A stretch of DNA of 64,000 nt from Gynurincola endophyticus (GCF_003991195.1 NZ_RCWL01000008.1:62599-126598), one strand, 5' to 3'. Positions 18,301-28,057 are shown, counted from the first letter of the stretch. A program made the numbers and translations. The notes: generated from the sequence alone by a model not told the origin.

Positions 18301-19351
18301 GGATGGCCAGGAGCTGGTGATTGAAGTGGAGGATACGGGTATTGGTATCGCTGCTGCACAGATCGATCAGATATTTGAACCGTTTTTTCAACAAAAACAA
18401 ACCGCTCATCAGGGGTCGGGTATCGGGCTTTCCATCACTAAAGAATTTGTAGAACTACATCAGGGAACGATTACCTGCCGCAGTATTGAACACCAGGGCT
18501 CAAAATTTATTATCCGGTTACCCTTAAAAGCCGGGTTTAGTTTAAATACCGTTATCAGCGCAGCAGCTCACTCAAACGAAAAAACATACACTGTATTAAT
18601 TGTAGAAGATAATGATGATTTCAGGTTTTACCTGAAAGATAACCTCAGGCACCACTTCAATATACTCGAAGCTGTTGACGGAATGGAAGCCTGGAAGAAA
18701 GCAATGAGTCATTCCCCCGATCTCATCGTCAGCGATATCTCCATGCCGATGATGGACGGTATAGAATTATGCAAAAAAATAAAGGCCAATAAAAAAACAT
18801 CTCATATTCCGGTGGTTTTGTTAACCGCAGCTTCATCTGAAGAATTGGAGTTACGCGGATTGGATATCGGTGCCAGTGATTTTTTGACCAAACCTTTTAA
18901 CTTTCAGATTCTGATTTCACGCATCAATACGTTGTTGAAACAACAAACGGTGATGCAAAAAACATATAGCAAGCGGTTAAGCCTGCCAGAAAATGAAGTA
19001 ACGGTCAACGATCCCGATCAGTTATTTTTGACAGAGTTAATACAACTGGTAGAAAAAGAAATGAGCAATGCAGCTTTCTCAGTAGAGGATATGAGCAGAA
19101 AAATGCACATGAGCCGTGTGTCATTATATAAAAAGATCGTTGCACTGACCGGGCTGACCCCTTTACTATTTTTAAGGCAACAAAGAATGCTGCGGGCTAA
19201 ACAATTATTAGAAAAAACAAATATGACGGTCGCTGAAATCGCTTATGAAGCCGGGTATAATAATCCTAAATACTTCACCAAACATTTCAAACAACATTTT
19301 CAAATCTTACCCAGCGATTATCAAAATAAACACCATCAAAATTCTAACTAA
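15368..19351 (+). CDS. Hybrid two-component system regulator (HTCS)
   Basis: 1327-aa one-protein sensor/regulator controlling a polysaccharide utilisation locus. Layout: signal peptide (1-20); periplasmic sensor made of two-component-regulator propeller repeats (about 25-670, many IWIGT/GLSYY-type blades); Y_Y_Y domain (about 700-785); one transmembrane helix (about 788-808); HisKA with phospho-His H845 in NVSHEFRTP; HATPase with DTGIGI and GSGIGLSI; receiver with phospho-acceptor D1123 (LIVSDISMPMMDG); C-terminal AraC helix-turn-helix (about 1220-1325). The start is GTG. By analogy with Bacteroides HTCS proteins it binds an oligosaccharide in the periplasm and activates the adjacent PUL, here GH31-susC-susD. 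Confidence 0.93.
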   Translation: MRVFVTIILILFIGNSLYAQTNFHQLNQSNGLASNSVQSITKDENGFLWMAVPMGLQRYDGTNVVLFPSIPALNEFSIQRIINAPGNYLLLQLDNGWALFNLNTYQYSLHLDTYLKKLGLPEGEILEVFLDNRKRYWFSIAREGVFLLNEPEEKVKKIELDTVNITSIAEDPNGAVWLLGNDARLFQLHQHTNALIQQQALKANKNTLQYSMFIDQDFEFWFYCKNNPIGLYRYHLKSDQLIHYTAQQPASLNTDLVVGVIQADANNIWIATDHGGINVYNKTNNRFTYIKNDLENSKSLAQNSITSFLKDDLGIIWIGTYKKGLSYYHPHFQQFPLYRTLNSNHTLPFEDVNRFVEDEKGNLWIGTNGGGLLYFNRNDESFKTYQFQKNKNSISNDVIVSLAKSRHQDLWIGTFYGGLDRFDGKQFYNYRHQPGKDNSISDNKVWEILEDHRGQIWIGTLNGGLNLYQPQTQTFKYFSTAVPNTLTSNYISVLKEDHLKRIWVGGIDGVAILTPVNNDYHFQYLQHQINDPLSLMNNHVFDLLEDHQGNIWIATRDGISIFTSDLKKIKDLKASDGLADNICLTILEDDQHHIWVGSPKGLSRIIWKHDNGHLRTDVSNFDAKDGLQGNSFNENAALKLKSGELIFGGANGFNLFHPEKIVAHATAYPIYLTELRWMNNIIHVNDSIHNRILLKKTLNEIDTLVLKYNENFFSISFTIPDYFNADKIKFYYQLDGLHNDWIRADELNRTASFTNVDPGSYQLKIKTEHSNEVRSLYVIIKPPFWKTPLAYFLYALIAAGILYLARRRIIRKAHRAFQETQYKQSIEQKLQLDQMKIQFFTNVSHEFRTPLSLIIAPIDNLLKTDADTDHRRQYSMIHKNAKRLLNLVNQLLDFRKMETNEIRLNAVEDDIIPVIRESVDAFHDLAAKKQIQYIINDEVKHLITKFDAEKIERILFNVISNAFKFTPTAGTIQVNIVVDGQELVIEVEDTGIGIAAAQIDQIFEPFFQQKQTAHQGSGIGLSITKEFVELHQGTITCRSIEHQGSKFIIRLPLKAGFSLNTVISAAAHSNEKTYTVLIVEDNDDFRFYLKDNLRHHFNILEAVDGMEAWKKAMSHSPDLIVSDISMPMMDGIELCKKIKANKKTSHIPVVLLTAASSEELELRGLDIGASDFLTKPFNFQILISRINTLLKQQTVMQKTYSKRLSLPENEVTVNDPDQLFLTELIQLVEKEMSNAAFSVEDMSRKMHMSRVSLYKKIVALTGLTPLLFLRQQRMLRAKQLLEKTNMTVAEIAYEAGYNNPKYFTKHFKQHFQILPSDYQNKHHQNSN

Positions 19352-19476
19352 TTGATTTCTAATTTTATTTTTTGAGCAATTAACATTTCATACCCTATCG
19401 AAAAACATATCACCCCCATCAAAAATTGAACACAGGGTTAATTTAGGCTGGTAAATAAGATCATCAGACTAATACA

Positions 19477-19495
19477 AAACGATTGCTATGCGAAA
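19477..19495 (+). promoter_or_regulatory. Candidate LacI-type operator in front of GH31
   Basis: A 19-nt string AAACGATTGCTATGCGAAA is identical to 29408-29426 in front of the second susC. It contains the 9-mer AACGATTGC that recurs in other regulatory regions here. It overlaps the GH31 start codon (ATG at 19488), so a bound protein could block transcription or translation initiation. A C-rich CCCCCATC lies upstream at 19413-19420, and a similar CCCCCCATC occurs near the second copy. Confidence 0.45.
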
Positions 19496-22328
19496 GTTGA
19501 CCCTCCTTCTTTTGGGGTGGATGCCATTATATATAATGGCTCAAGCTCCTGCAGTACAAAGAACATCTACAGGTTATTATTTAAAATGGGCTGAGCCGAC
19601 TGCACAAGGTGTTCAGTCGATGACCGTTGATTTCATTGCCCCCGCTATTGTTAAAGTAAACGCACAACCTTTTCAGGAAGTAACACCGATTACTTCTTTA
19701 ATGGTAGTGGAACAGGTATTTAAAAATCCCGAACTGACTTTTAATGACAAAGGAAATGATTGGGTGAGCGTTCAATCTAATGTGTTAGAAGTACGCATTA
19801 ACAGACAAACCGGCTTCATTCAATATTATGATACAAAGGGCAACTTATTGTTAAAAGAGAATGATAAGGAAGCACGGCGTTTTCAGGAGACTTTCCTCAA
19901 CGGTTCTCCTACTTATAATATACAACAAAATTTTGATATTTCCAAAAACGAAGCTTGGTATGGTTTAGGGCAGCATCAGACAGGATCGTTTAATTATAAC
20001 GGTGAACAGGTTGAGCTACTACAGTATAATACCGTGGCATCGGTACCTTTTATGGTTTCACAAAAAAGCTACGGCATTTTGTGGGATAATAACAGTTACA
20101 CACTGGTAGGGGATGTTCGTCCTAAACTTTCTTTAGATGCTTTGAAGTTGTTTGACAAAGACGGCAAACAAGGCTGGCTGACCGCAACTTATTATAATAA
20201 AAAGAATCCTGCAGACATTTGGGTGGTACGTCCTGAGTCAGATTTAAACTATTCCAGTCTCGATGATCAGGTGAAATTTCCGGCTTCTTTCAAACTCAAT
20301 GATGCGAAAGCTAAGTGGGAGGGGAGTTTTGTATCTGCCAAAACCGGTAAGCATTTATTCTGGATCAGATATTCAGGTTATCTGAAGGTATATATTAATG
20401 ATTCACTGGTAGCCGATCGCTGGCGCCAGGCATGGAATGCCGGTATTATTCAATTTAATTATCCGGTAGAAAAAGAAAAATCTTATCAGGTAAGACTGGA
20501 GTGGGATCCTGATGGTGGCGAAGCTTATCTCGAAGCAAAAGTATTACCGCCTTCCTTACAAAAAGCAACTCCTTTATCATTTGCTTCAGATGTTGCACAT
20601 CAGCTGCAATACTATTTTGTGGCTGGTAATAATATAGACGAAGTTATTTCGGGTTACAGAACCTTAACCGGAAAAGCAGTGCTGTTGCCTAAGTCGGCCT
20701 ATGGTTTCTGGCAAAGCAGAGAAAGGTATAAAACACAAAAGGAACTGCTGGATGTAGTGGCGCAGTTCAGAAGCGATAAAGTTGGGATAGATCAGATTGT
20801 GCAAGACTGGTCATATTGGCCTGAAAAAGAATGGGGAAGCCAGAATTTTGATTTGCAACGTTTTCCCGATGCAAAAGCAATGGTCGATAAGGTACATGAG
20901 CAGCATGTGAAAATTTTGATTTCAGTTTGGCCGAAAATATATGAACACACCGATGTGTTCAAAACATTCCGCGAAAAAGGTTTTATATATGAACGGAATG
21001 TTGCTGAGCAACGACTCGACTGGATTGGCAAAGGATATACTTCTTCTTTTTATGATGTGTTTAATAAAGATGCCCGCAAAGCATTCTGGGAGCTTACCAA
21101 AGAGCGTTTACATAGTAAAGGTTTCGATGGCTGGTGGCTGGATGCAGTAGAACCGGATATCCACTCTAATTTATCTAAACAACAACGTATTGATTTCATG
21201 TCGCCCACCGCATTGGGTGCCGGAGCGGCGTACTTCAATGCTTATCCCTTATTGGCTTCAAAAGGTTTTTATGACGGATTGATGGAAACGGATCCCAATA
21301 AACGTGTATTGATTTTAACCCGTGCTTCTTTTGGTGGTTTGCAAAGATACGGCTCAATTACCTGGAGCGGCGACATCGCTTCAAGATGGGATGATTTTAA
21401 AGATCAGATCGCGGCAGGAATGAATTTTTCAATGAGTGGCCAGCCTAACTGGACTTCCGATATCGGTGGGTTCTCCGTAGAAAGCAGATATTACAATCCT
21501 TCTGCTGCCGATCAGGAAGAATGGCGTGAATTGAATGCAAGATGGTATCAGTTCGGGGCTTTTTGTCCGATATTCAGAGTGCACGGACAGTTCCCTTTCA
21601 GAGAGTATTACAATATTGCGCCTAAAGATCATGTCGCTTATTCATCTATGTTATATTATAATCAGCTTCGTTATCGCCTTATTCCTTATATCTATTCATT
21701 AGCGGGTGCCACCTATCACCAGGATTATACTCTGATGAGAAGTTTGGTGATGGACTTTCCTCATGACCAGCAGGTGGCTTCTGTTAATGATCAATTTCTT
21801 TTGGGTTCTGCATTGTTGGTGAGTCCTATTTACAAGTATCAATCAAGGAGCCGTGAGGTGTATTTACCTGGCGGCTCAGATTGGTACGACTTCTACACCG
21901 GTCAAAAATATAGCGGTTCACAAACGGTAACGATCGATGCACCTTATGAAAAAATTCCGGTATTGGTAAAGTCAGGATCTATCCTGCCGATAGGAGAAGT
22001 ACAACAATATGTAGATGAGAAAAAAAATCAGACAATACAGTTATTTATCTATCAGGGGGCAGACGGGAAGTTTGATTTGTATGAAGATGACGGTGCGTCG
22101 CTTTCTTATGCAAAAGGAAATTATTCGATAATACCTGTACAATACAATGAAAGCAGCAAAATACTAACGATTGGAGATAGAAAAGGTTCTTATGAAGGTA
22201 TGATCAGTAATAGAAACTTTGAAGTGGTAGTGGTTAGCGCCGGTTCAAAGCAGGGAGTTGATAGCAAAATGAAAGTAGCTAAAAAAGTAAAGTACTCAGG
22301 AAAGCTTATCAATATACAGTTACATTAA
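19488..22328 (+). CDS. Glycoside hydrolase family 31, alpha-xylosidase-like, with PA14 insert
   Basis: 946-aa secreted or periplasmic GH31 enzyme. Layout: signal peptide (1-18); N-terminal GH31 beta-sandwich with WYGLGQHQTGSFNY; a PA14 domain inserted at about 265-358 (HLFWIRYSGYLKVYINDSLV); the (beta/alpha)8 barrel with nucleophile D552 in GWWLDAVEPD and acid/base D629 in TWSGD; C-terminal beta domains. A PA14 insert at this place is known from alpha-xylosidases of xyloglucan loci such as the Bacteroides ovatus enzyme, so release of alpha-xylose from xyloglucan oligosaccharides is the leading guess; alpha-glucosidase or alpha-galactosidase action is possible. First gene of the GH31-susC-susD unit. 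Confidence 0.9.
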   Translation: MRKLTLLLLGWMPLYIMAQAPAVQRTSTGYYLKWAEPTAQGVQSMTVDFIAPAIVKVNAQPFQEVTPITSLMVVEQVFKNPELTFNDKGNDWVSVQSNVLEVRINRQTGFIQYYDTKGNLLLKENDKEARRFQETFLNGSPTYNIQQNFDISKNEAWYGLGQHQTGSFNYNGEQVELLQYNTVASVPFMVSQKSYGILWDNNSYTLVGDVRPKLSLDALKLFDKDGKQGWLTATYYNKKNPADIWVVRPESDLNYSSLDDQVKFPASFKLNDAKAKWEGSFVSAKTGKHLFWIRYSGYLKVYINDSLVADRWRQAWNAGIIQFNYPVEKEKSYQVRLEWDPDGGEAYLEAKVLPPSLQKATPLSFASDVAHQLQYYFVAGNNIDEVISGYRTLTGKAVLLPKSAYGFWQSRERYKTQKELLDVVAQFRSDKVGIDQIVQDWSYWPEKEWGSQNFDLQRFPDAKAMVDKVHEQHVKILISVWPKIYEHTDVFKTFREKGFIYERNVAEQRLDWIGKGYTSSFYDVFNKDARKAFWELTKERLHSKGFDGWWLDAVEPDIHSNLSKQQRIDFMSPTALGAGAAYFNAYPLLASKGFYDGLMETDPNKRVLILTRASFGGLQRYGSITWSGDIASRWDDFKDQIAAGMNFSMSGQPNWTSDIGGFSVESRYYNPSAADQEEWRELNARWYQFGAFCPIFRVHGQFPFREYYNIAPKDHVAYSSMLYYNQLRYRLIPYIYSLAGATYHQDYTLMRSLVMDFPHDQQVASVNDQFLLGSALLVSPIYKYQSRSREVYLPGGSDWYDFYTGQKYSGSQTVTIDAPYEKIPVLVKSGSILPIGEVQQYVDEKKNQTIQLFIYQGADGKFDLYEDDGASLSYAKGNYSIIPVQYNESSKILTIGDRKGSYEGMISNRNFEVVVVSAGSKQGVDSKMKVAKKVKYSGKLINIQLH

Positions 22329-22364
22329 CCTTAAACAATTTTTTCACTAACAACTAAATGCTAT

Positions 22365-25300
22365 ATGAAAAGAACCAAAACCTGGTGGTTATGCCTGGCT
22401 CTATTGCTATGTATTACCACACTAACTGCACAAGACTTGCGTGAATACGCTGGTGTTGTTCGTGCTGCTAATGGTGAACCATTAGAGGCAGTAACGATCT
22501 CGCTTGTTAACCGGGATCAGATATTGACAACAACAGATGCCAGCGGAAATTTTAAGTTCAATGCAAGACCTGATGATATTGTTCAATTTACAGCCGTAGG
22601 TTATGCTACACAAAAAATAACACTCGGTAATCAAACCCAATTGCCTGTTACTTTAGAAGTAAATATTTCTATGGAAGATCAGGTGGTGGTGGTAGGATAT
22701 GGAACTATCAGATCTAAAGTGAATACCGGCTCCACAGTACGCGTGGGTGGCGAAAGTTTATCTCAAAACCATGCTACCAATACACTGAGTGCTTTGCAGG
22801 GCCAGGCACCGGGCGTACATATCACTTCCAGAAGTGGTCAGCCGGGTGATGCAATGGTAATTCGTATAAGAGGTATCAGTACTAATGGTAATTCAAATCC
22901 TTTATATGTGGTTGACGGAATGCAAACTGATGATATCAGTTATCTGAACCCTTCAGATATTGAAAGTTTAGATGTTTTAAAAGATGCGGCATCTGCTGCA
23001 ATCTATGGTACCAGAGGAGCAAACGGCGTGGTGTTAATTACTACCAAAAAAGCAAAAGCCGGTGTCAAAAATATTCAATATGATGGTTTGTTAGGATGGC
23101 AGAATCCGGCTAAAAAGTTAGACCTCCTGAATGCGAATGAGTATGCTGTTATTATGAATGAAGCAGCAATGAACTCAGGCCGTGGTCCGAATTACTTTTT
23201 CTCTGATCAGCAAATGGGCCAATTAGGAAAAGGTACCGACTGGCAGGACGGGGCTTACCACAAAAATGCTTTATTGCAACAGCATAGTTTAACTTTTAAT
23301 CAGGGAAATGATCAATCTGTTTTATCGGCCGGTTTAGGTTATCAGAAAACAGAAGGAATTATCGGTATGCCAGGCAAATCACAGTTTGAGAGAATTTCTT
23401 TCAGATTGAATTCAGAGCATAAGTTGTATAAAGATATTATCCGGTTCGGAGAAAATTTCACCTACACACATACAACTTCAAGTGGTATCGGTACCGGTAA
23501 TATTTATGGAAACTCATTACGTGGGTTATTAAATACTTCACCAACTTTTCCGGTATATGATGTAAACGGAGATTATGCTTTTTCTACAATGAGCCCTGAA
23601 GAAGCTAACCCGGTTGCTGCAATGGATTTTTTGAATAATAATAAGAATGTAAATGATAAATTGTTTGGTGATTTGTATCTGGAAGTAGAGTTGATAAAGG
23701 GATTAAAGTTGAGAAGTAATTTCGGTATTGATTTAACTTACGGAACTTCTAACAGATACACGCCTGTATATTACCTGAGTGCCAATAATAACAATGCCCT
23801 GAGTGAGGCCAATCAGGGAATGAATAAAAACTTTATGTGGAACTGGGATAATACGATTAACTACCAAAGAAAATTCAACGAACATTCTGTGAATTTATTA
23901 GTAGGTACCACAGCACAGGAAACAACCGGTTTTTATGTAAGCGGCAGTAAACAGGATCTGATCATTCCACACCTTGATTTTGCTATTATTGATAATGGTA
24001 AAGAAGGAACACAAAAAGCATGGGGAGGCAGATACGAGAGTGCCCTCAATGCATATTTCGGAAGAGTAAATTATGCTTATAAAGATAAGTATCTTTTAAC
24101 AGGTATCGTGCGCAGGGATGCTTCTACCAACTTCGGGGTTAATAACAGATGGGCTACTTTCAGTTCTTTTTCTCTTGGATGGGTAGTAACTGAAGAAAGT
24201 TTTATGGATGGAGTAAACTGGTTAAGTTTCTTTAAAGTACGTGGAGGCTGGGGACAAAACGGTAATGACCGCATACGATCTTACGCTTACATGGCAACTG
24301 TATCTTCTCTTTTCAGAAATTATTATTTTGGGGGTATCAGCGGAGAACCTTCTCTGGGGGCTTCACCGGATATTATTCCTAATCCGAACCTGCGTTGGGA
24401 AACAGCAGAACAGCTCAACATCGGTTTTGATGCGACCATTTTAAATAAATTAAATGTAACAGTAGACTGGTATAACAAATCAACGAAAGACTGGTTAGTA
24501 GAAGCACCGATTCCGCAAATAGTCGGTACAGGCGCACCGGTGATCAATGGTGGTGACATCGTAAACAGAGGGGTTGAAGTGTTGGTAAATTATAATACTA
24601 CAGTCGGAAAAGTAAAATTGAATATTGGTGGTAATATCGCATTTAATGATAATACCGTGAAATCGGTTCCTACTGCTGATGGTATTATCCATGGTGGCGT
24701 GAACTTACTATCATCTACCACCGAAGAATTTTTCCGTATTCAGAACGGGCATCCGGTTGGATATTTCTGGGGATACAGAACAGATGGCATATTCCAGAAT
24801 CAGGATGAAGTAAATGCGCATGCAAAAGGTGGTAACCGGATTCAGCCTAACGCTGTTCCGGGAGATGTTAGATTTGTAGATGTGAACGGTGATGGTGTAA
24901 TCAGTGCATTAGATAAAGTGCAAATCGGTTCACCAATTCCTAAATTCACTTACGGCTTTCACATGAATGCGCAATGGAATGGATTTGATGTAGCGGTTTT
25001 ATTCAGCGGCGTTTATGGAAATGACATTGTGAACGGTACCAGAGCTAATGACCGTTTCTTCAATAATTATCCTACCGACATCTTAAACAGATGGCATGGT
25101 GAAGGTACTTCAAACTCAATTCCCCGTGTAACATTGGGTGATGAGCCTAACAGAAACTATGCAAACGTTTCAGACTTATACATTCAGGACGGTTCATTCC
25201 TTCGTTTGAAAAGTTTGAATATAGGTTATGATTTAACTAAAAAATTACTGCAAAAAAGAAGCTTTCAGTTAGCCAGAGTATACGTTTCCGGATTAAACCT

Positions 25301-25433
25301 GCTGACCTTCACCAAGTACAGAGGTATTGACCCTGAAATAGGATATGGAGATAATAACTGGTCAAGCGGAATCGACTTAGGGTATTACCCTCAGGCTCGC
25401 ACTATCTCTGTAGGTGTTCAGTTTAAGTTGTAA
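22365..25433 (+). CDS. SusC/RagA-type TonB-dependent transporter (PUL 1)
   Basis: 1022-aa outer-membrane importer for oligosaccharides, powered by TonB. After the signal peptide (MKRTKTWWLCLALLLCITTLTAQ) comes a carboxypeptidase-regulatory-like domain (about 25-105). A TonB-box-like VVVVGYGTIRS follows at about 108, then the plug with PLYVVDGMQTDDISYL and the signature DVLKDAASAAIYGTRGANGV, then a 22-strand barrel. Length is normal for the family. It sits between GH31 and its SusD partner with gaps of 36 and 34 bp, so the three are co-transcribed. Expected cargo is xylosylated oligosaccharide, by inference from GH31. Confidence 0.95.
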   Translation: MKRTKTWWLCLALLLCITTLTAQDLREYAGVVRAANGEPLEAVTISLVNRDQILTTTDASGNFKFNARPDDIVQFTAVGYATQKITLGNQTQLPVTLEVNISMEDQVVVVGYGTIRSKVNTGSTVRVGGESLSQNHATNTLSALQGQAPGVHITSRSGQPGDAMVIRIRGISTNGNSNPLYVVDGMQTDDISYLNPSDIESLDVLKDAASAAIYGTRGANGVVLITTKKAKAGVKNIQYDGLLGWQNPAKKLDLLNANEYAVIMNEAAMNSGRGPNYFFSDQQMGQLGKGTDWQDGAYHKNALLQQHSLTFNQGNDQSVLSAGLGYQKTEGIIGMPGKSQFERISFRLNSEHKLYKDIIRFGENFTYTHTTSSGIGTGNIYGNSLRGLLNTSPTFPVYDVNGDYAFSTMSPEEANPVAAMDFLNNNKNVNDKLFGDLYLEVELIKGLKLRSNFGIDLTYGTSNRYTPVYYLSANNNNALSEANQGMNKNFMWNWDNTINYQRKFNEHSVNLLVGTTAQETTGFYVSGSKQDLIIPHLDFAIIDNGKEGTQKAWGGRYESALNAYFGRVNYAYKDKYLLTGIVRRDASTNFGVNNRWATFSSFSLGWVVTEESFMDGVNWLSFFKVRGGWGQNGNDRIRSYAYMATVSSLFRNYYFGGISGEPSLGASPDIIPNPNLRWETAEQLNIGFDATILNKLNVTVDWYNKSTKDWLVEAPIPQIVGTGAPVINGGDIVNRGVEVLVNYNTTVGKVKLNIGGNIAFNDNTVKSVPTADGIIHGGVNLLSSTTEEFFRIQNGHPVGYFWGYRTDGIFQNQDEVNAHAKGGNRIQPNAVPGDVRFVDVNGDGVISALDKVQIGSPIPKFTYGFHMNAQWNGFDVAVLFSGVYGNDIVNGTRANDRFFNNYPTDILNRWHGEGTSNSIPRVTLGDEPNRNYANVSDLYIQDGSFLRLKSLNIGYDLTKKLLQKRSFQLARVYVSGLNLLTFTKYRGIDPEIGYGDNNWSSGIDLGYYPQARTISVGVQFKL

Positions 25434-25467
25434 TTCATTTTTTATTTGTAATCAGAAAATTTAAATC

Positions 25468-27045
25468 ATGAAAAATATTATATATATCAGTTTGCTTTTG
25501 CTGTTGACCACGGGTTGTAGCAAAAGTTTTCTTGATCGTCAACCGGTTGATAAACGTACTATAGAAAACTTTTTTCAAACTCCTCAAGATGCTTTTCAGT
25601 CGTTGGTAGCTGCTTACAGTGTACTGAACTGGAATGGTTACGGGCATATTATTCTGTCTTCTGAAATTGCTTCTGACGATTGTTTCGGTGGAGGAGGTTT
25701 GTCGGATAACGGTCCGCGACAATGGGATAAATTTCAATATCTCAACGATCATAATGCAGATGCATGGCAGAAATATTATACAGGCATTTACCGTACGAAT
25801 GTTTTTTTGAAATACATTGACGGAATAGATTTTGGCGCTGATGATGCTTTAAAGAACAGATATAAAGGAGAAGCACTTTTTTTGCGTGCATACTTCTATT
25901 ATGATCTGGTAAGAATGTTCGGCAAAGTACCTCTGTTATCAGAGCCTATTGAAGGAAATGATTATTATGTACCGCAGGCTGATCCTGCAGCAGTGTATGC
26001 GCAGATAGGTACCGATCTGAAACAGGCGATACAATTGTTGAAACCGGGTGCCAAAACCTATGCACAAATTGCACCCAGTGAATATGGGCGCGCTACCGTA
26101 TGGTCGGCTCAGGCATTACTCGCACGCGTATATCTATTCTATACCGGTTATTTTCAGGCAACAGACCTGGCAGGTGTAGCAAACAAGCAAGATGTTATTG
26201 ATGGATTAAAAGATATTATTGATAATAGCGGATACGACCTGGTCACTAACTATGGTGATTTGTGGAGAGCAAATAATGAAAGTACATTTGCAGGTCAGAA
26301 TAATAAAGAGGGCGTATTTGTTATTCAATTTACCGACAGAGGCCTGGGAGACTGGGATCAGCAAAACGGAAATCGTTTGCAGGTGATGGTCGGCATCAGA
26401 AATCAATCGTTAGGAAATTATTACAGAGGTTGGGGAATTGGTACGGTAAATCCTAAATTATACCAGGCATATGAAGCAGATGATACCAGAAGAAATGCTT
26501 CTGTTATTTCAATTGATGAGGAAGCTTTACCGATCAACCTGAATGATTTTGACCAGTACCAATACACCGGATATTATTGGAAGAAATATACACCGGTAGG
26601 AGGGCCTACCCGTCCTGATGCAAATGGTGGAGATTTTCAGATTGATAACTACGATAATATTGCTGATACAAGATTCTCTGATGTTTTATTGATGGCGGCG
26701 GAATTATTATTGGAAACGGATCTGGGAACGGCCCAAACTTATTACGATCGTGTACGTTTACGCGCATTTGCAGGCAATACCTCTAAGTTGAAAGTATTAA
26801 CGCCGAACACAGCCGGTAAAAACCTGCTATTGGAAGAACGTCGTTTAGAGTTGGCGCTGGAAGGACATCGTTACTGGGACTTGTTGCGTCAGGGGCTCAC
26901 TATTGCAAAATCAGCTATCGACGACGCTACTCCTGGTGACTTTAATACGGTGTTCCGTTCTGAAACACAGGGCTGGTTCTCTATTCCACAAACCCAGATA
27001 ACATTGTCAAACGGTTCTCTGGTTCAAAACCCAGGTTGGAACTAA
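25468..27045 (+). CDS. SusD/RagB-type surface glycan-binding lipoprotein (PUL 1)
   Basis: 525-aa SusD-family lid protein of the SusCD importer. Lipobox TTGC with lipidated C17. SusD tetratricopeptide-like helices are visible (ALFLRAYFYYDLVRMFGKVPLL), together with the family C-terminal signature LLEERRLELALEGHRYWDLLRQG. The mature protein presents glycan-binding loops to the outside. It follows susC by 34 bp. Substrate identity cannot be read from sequence; PUL context suggests the GH31 substrate. Confidence 0.95.
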   Translation: MKNIIYISLLLLLTTGCSKSFLDRQPVDKRTIENFFQTPQDAFQSLVAAYSVLNWNGYGHIILSSEIASDDCFGGGGLSDNGPRQWDKFQYLNDHNADAWQKYYTGIYRTNVFLKYIDGIDFGADDALKNRYKGEALFLRAYFYYDLVRMFGKVPLLSEPIEGNDYYVPQADPAAVYAQIGTDLKQAIQLLKPGAKTYAQIAPSEYGRATVWSAQALLARVYLFYTGYFQATDLAGVANKQDVIDGLKDIIDNSGYDLVTNYGDLWRANNESTFAGQNNKEGVFVIQFTDRGLGDWDQQNGNRLQVMVGIRNQSLGNYYRGWGIGTVNPKLYQAYEADDTRRNASVISIDEEALPINLNDFDQYQYTGYYWKKYTPVGGPTRPDANGGDFQIDNYDNIADTRFSDVLLMAAELLLETDLGTAQTYYDRVRLRAFAGNTSKLKVLTPNTAGKNLLLEERRLELALEGHRYWDLLRQGLTIAKSAIDDATPGDFNTVFRSETQGWFSIPQTQITLSNGSLVQNPGWN

Positions 27046-27059
27046 TAAAACAAATCAAC

Positions 27060-27872
27060 ATGAAAAAGCTATTATATATATTGGGGTTGAGTGTATTTGT
27101 TGCAGGATGCTCTCCTGATGAAGACAGATATACTTTAGACACATCATTCAATTCTGCCGATATTAAATACAGTCTGGTGCAGGATGCCCAATCCGAAAAT
27201 GTAGTATACCTGCAAAGTTTAACTCCTGGTATTATTCCTTACTGGGTATATCCGGGAGGCAGCAGTACCAAATTGAAGGATACCTTGATTTTTCCTTTTC
27301 AGGGAGTGTATGAAATTGAATACAATGTGAATACAGCTAACGGATATGTTAAGGGCCCTAAATTTCAGGTAGAAGTTTCACAAACCAATCTCGATCATAT
27401 TGCAGAACCCGAATGGAAATATCTGACGAATACGACCGGTAAGCGATGGAAGTTAGACAAAACTAAACCGATCGGTTTCTACGGATTGGAATATAGAAAA
27501 GGTGCCGGCGATGACTGGGCCTGGCACCCTGATTATGCAGGCAACGAATGGGTGATCGATCCTGATGTAATGCATTATATAGAATTTGACCTGAACAATG
27601 CAAAAAACTTTAAGTATACTTCTGTCAATAAAGGAGTTACCACTAATTGTCAGGGTTTTTTTGATATGAACCTGAGCGGTAATCAATGGGATTGGAGAAT
27701 TAATCTGAGCAATTGTGATTTAGTAGATGATGCTTCTTACAAAACCAGAATTGTAAATTGGCGATCAACACATATTATTTCACTAACAGAGAATCAGTTA
27801 ATACTAGGTGTAATCAGAGTTCCGTCTGAAGGAACTGCATTAATCGGGTTTACTTTTGTACCTGATCTTTAA
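27060..27872 (+). CDS. Surface lipoprotein of PUL 1 (DUF-type beta protein)
   Basis: 270-aa lipoprotein. The ATG at 27060 (MKKLLYILGLSVFVAGC, lipobox VAGC, C17) is chosen over an ATG at 27036 inside the susD end. An N-terminal PKD/Ig-like domain (about 20-105; YEIEYNVNTANGYVKG) is followed by a beta-sandwich-like region with KRWKLDKTKPIG and a tryptophan-rich DDWAWHPDYAGNEWVIDPD, the pattern of surface glycan-binding proteins that follow susD in many Bacteroidota PULs. It probably assists substrate capture. Last gene before the terminator. Confidence 0.7.
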   Translation: MKKLLYILGLSVFVAGCSPDEDRYTLDTSFNSADIKYSLVQDAQSENVVYLQSLTPGIIPYWVYPGGSSTKLKDTLIFPFQGVYEIEYNVNTANGYVKGPKFQVEVSQTNLDHIAEPEWKYLTNTTGKRWKLDKTKPIGFYGLEYRKGAGDDWAWHPDYAGNEWVIDPDVMHYIEFDLNNAKNFKYTSVNKGVTTNCQGFFDMNLSGNQWDWRINLSNCDLVDDASYKTRIVNWRSTHIISLTENQLILGVIRVPSEGTALIGFTFVPDL

Positions 27873-27961
27873 AAAAAAATTAATTCAGAACAAGAATTGC
27901 AGAGAATGAATGTATTTCTTTCTTAATTTTACAGGGTGAAGGTATTAAAAATATGAAACCA

Positions 27962-27987
27962 CTGGTTCAATCAGATGGTTGAACCAG
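27962..27987 (+). other. 9-bp inverted repeat in the PUL 1 3' region
   Basis: CTGGTTCAA and TTGAACCAG with an 8-nt spacer, 90 bp downstream of the lipoprotein stop. No T-run follows. It may stabilise the transcript end ahead of the true terminator. Confidence 0.5.
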
Positions 27988-28057
27988 CTCGGTTTTATAC
28001 TGCTCCCTAACCCTGACCGGATGCAGTTCTTTTTACAAAGTTTCTTAAAAATACAAA

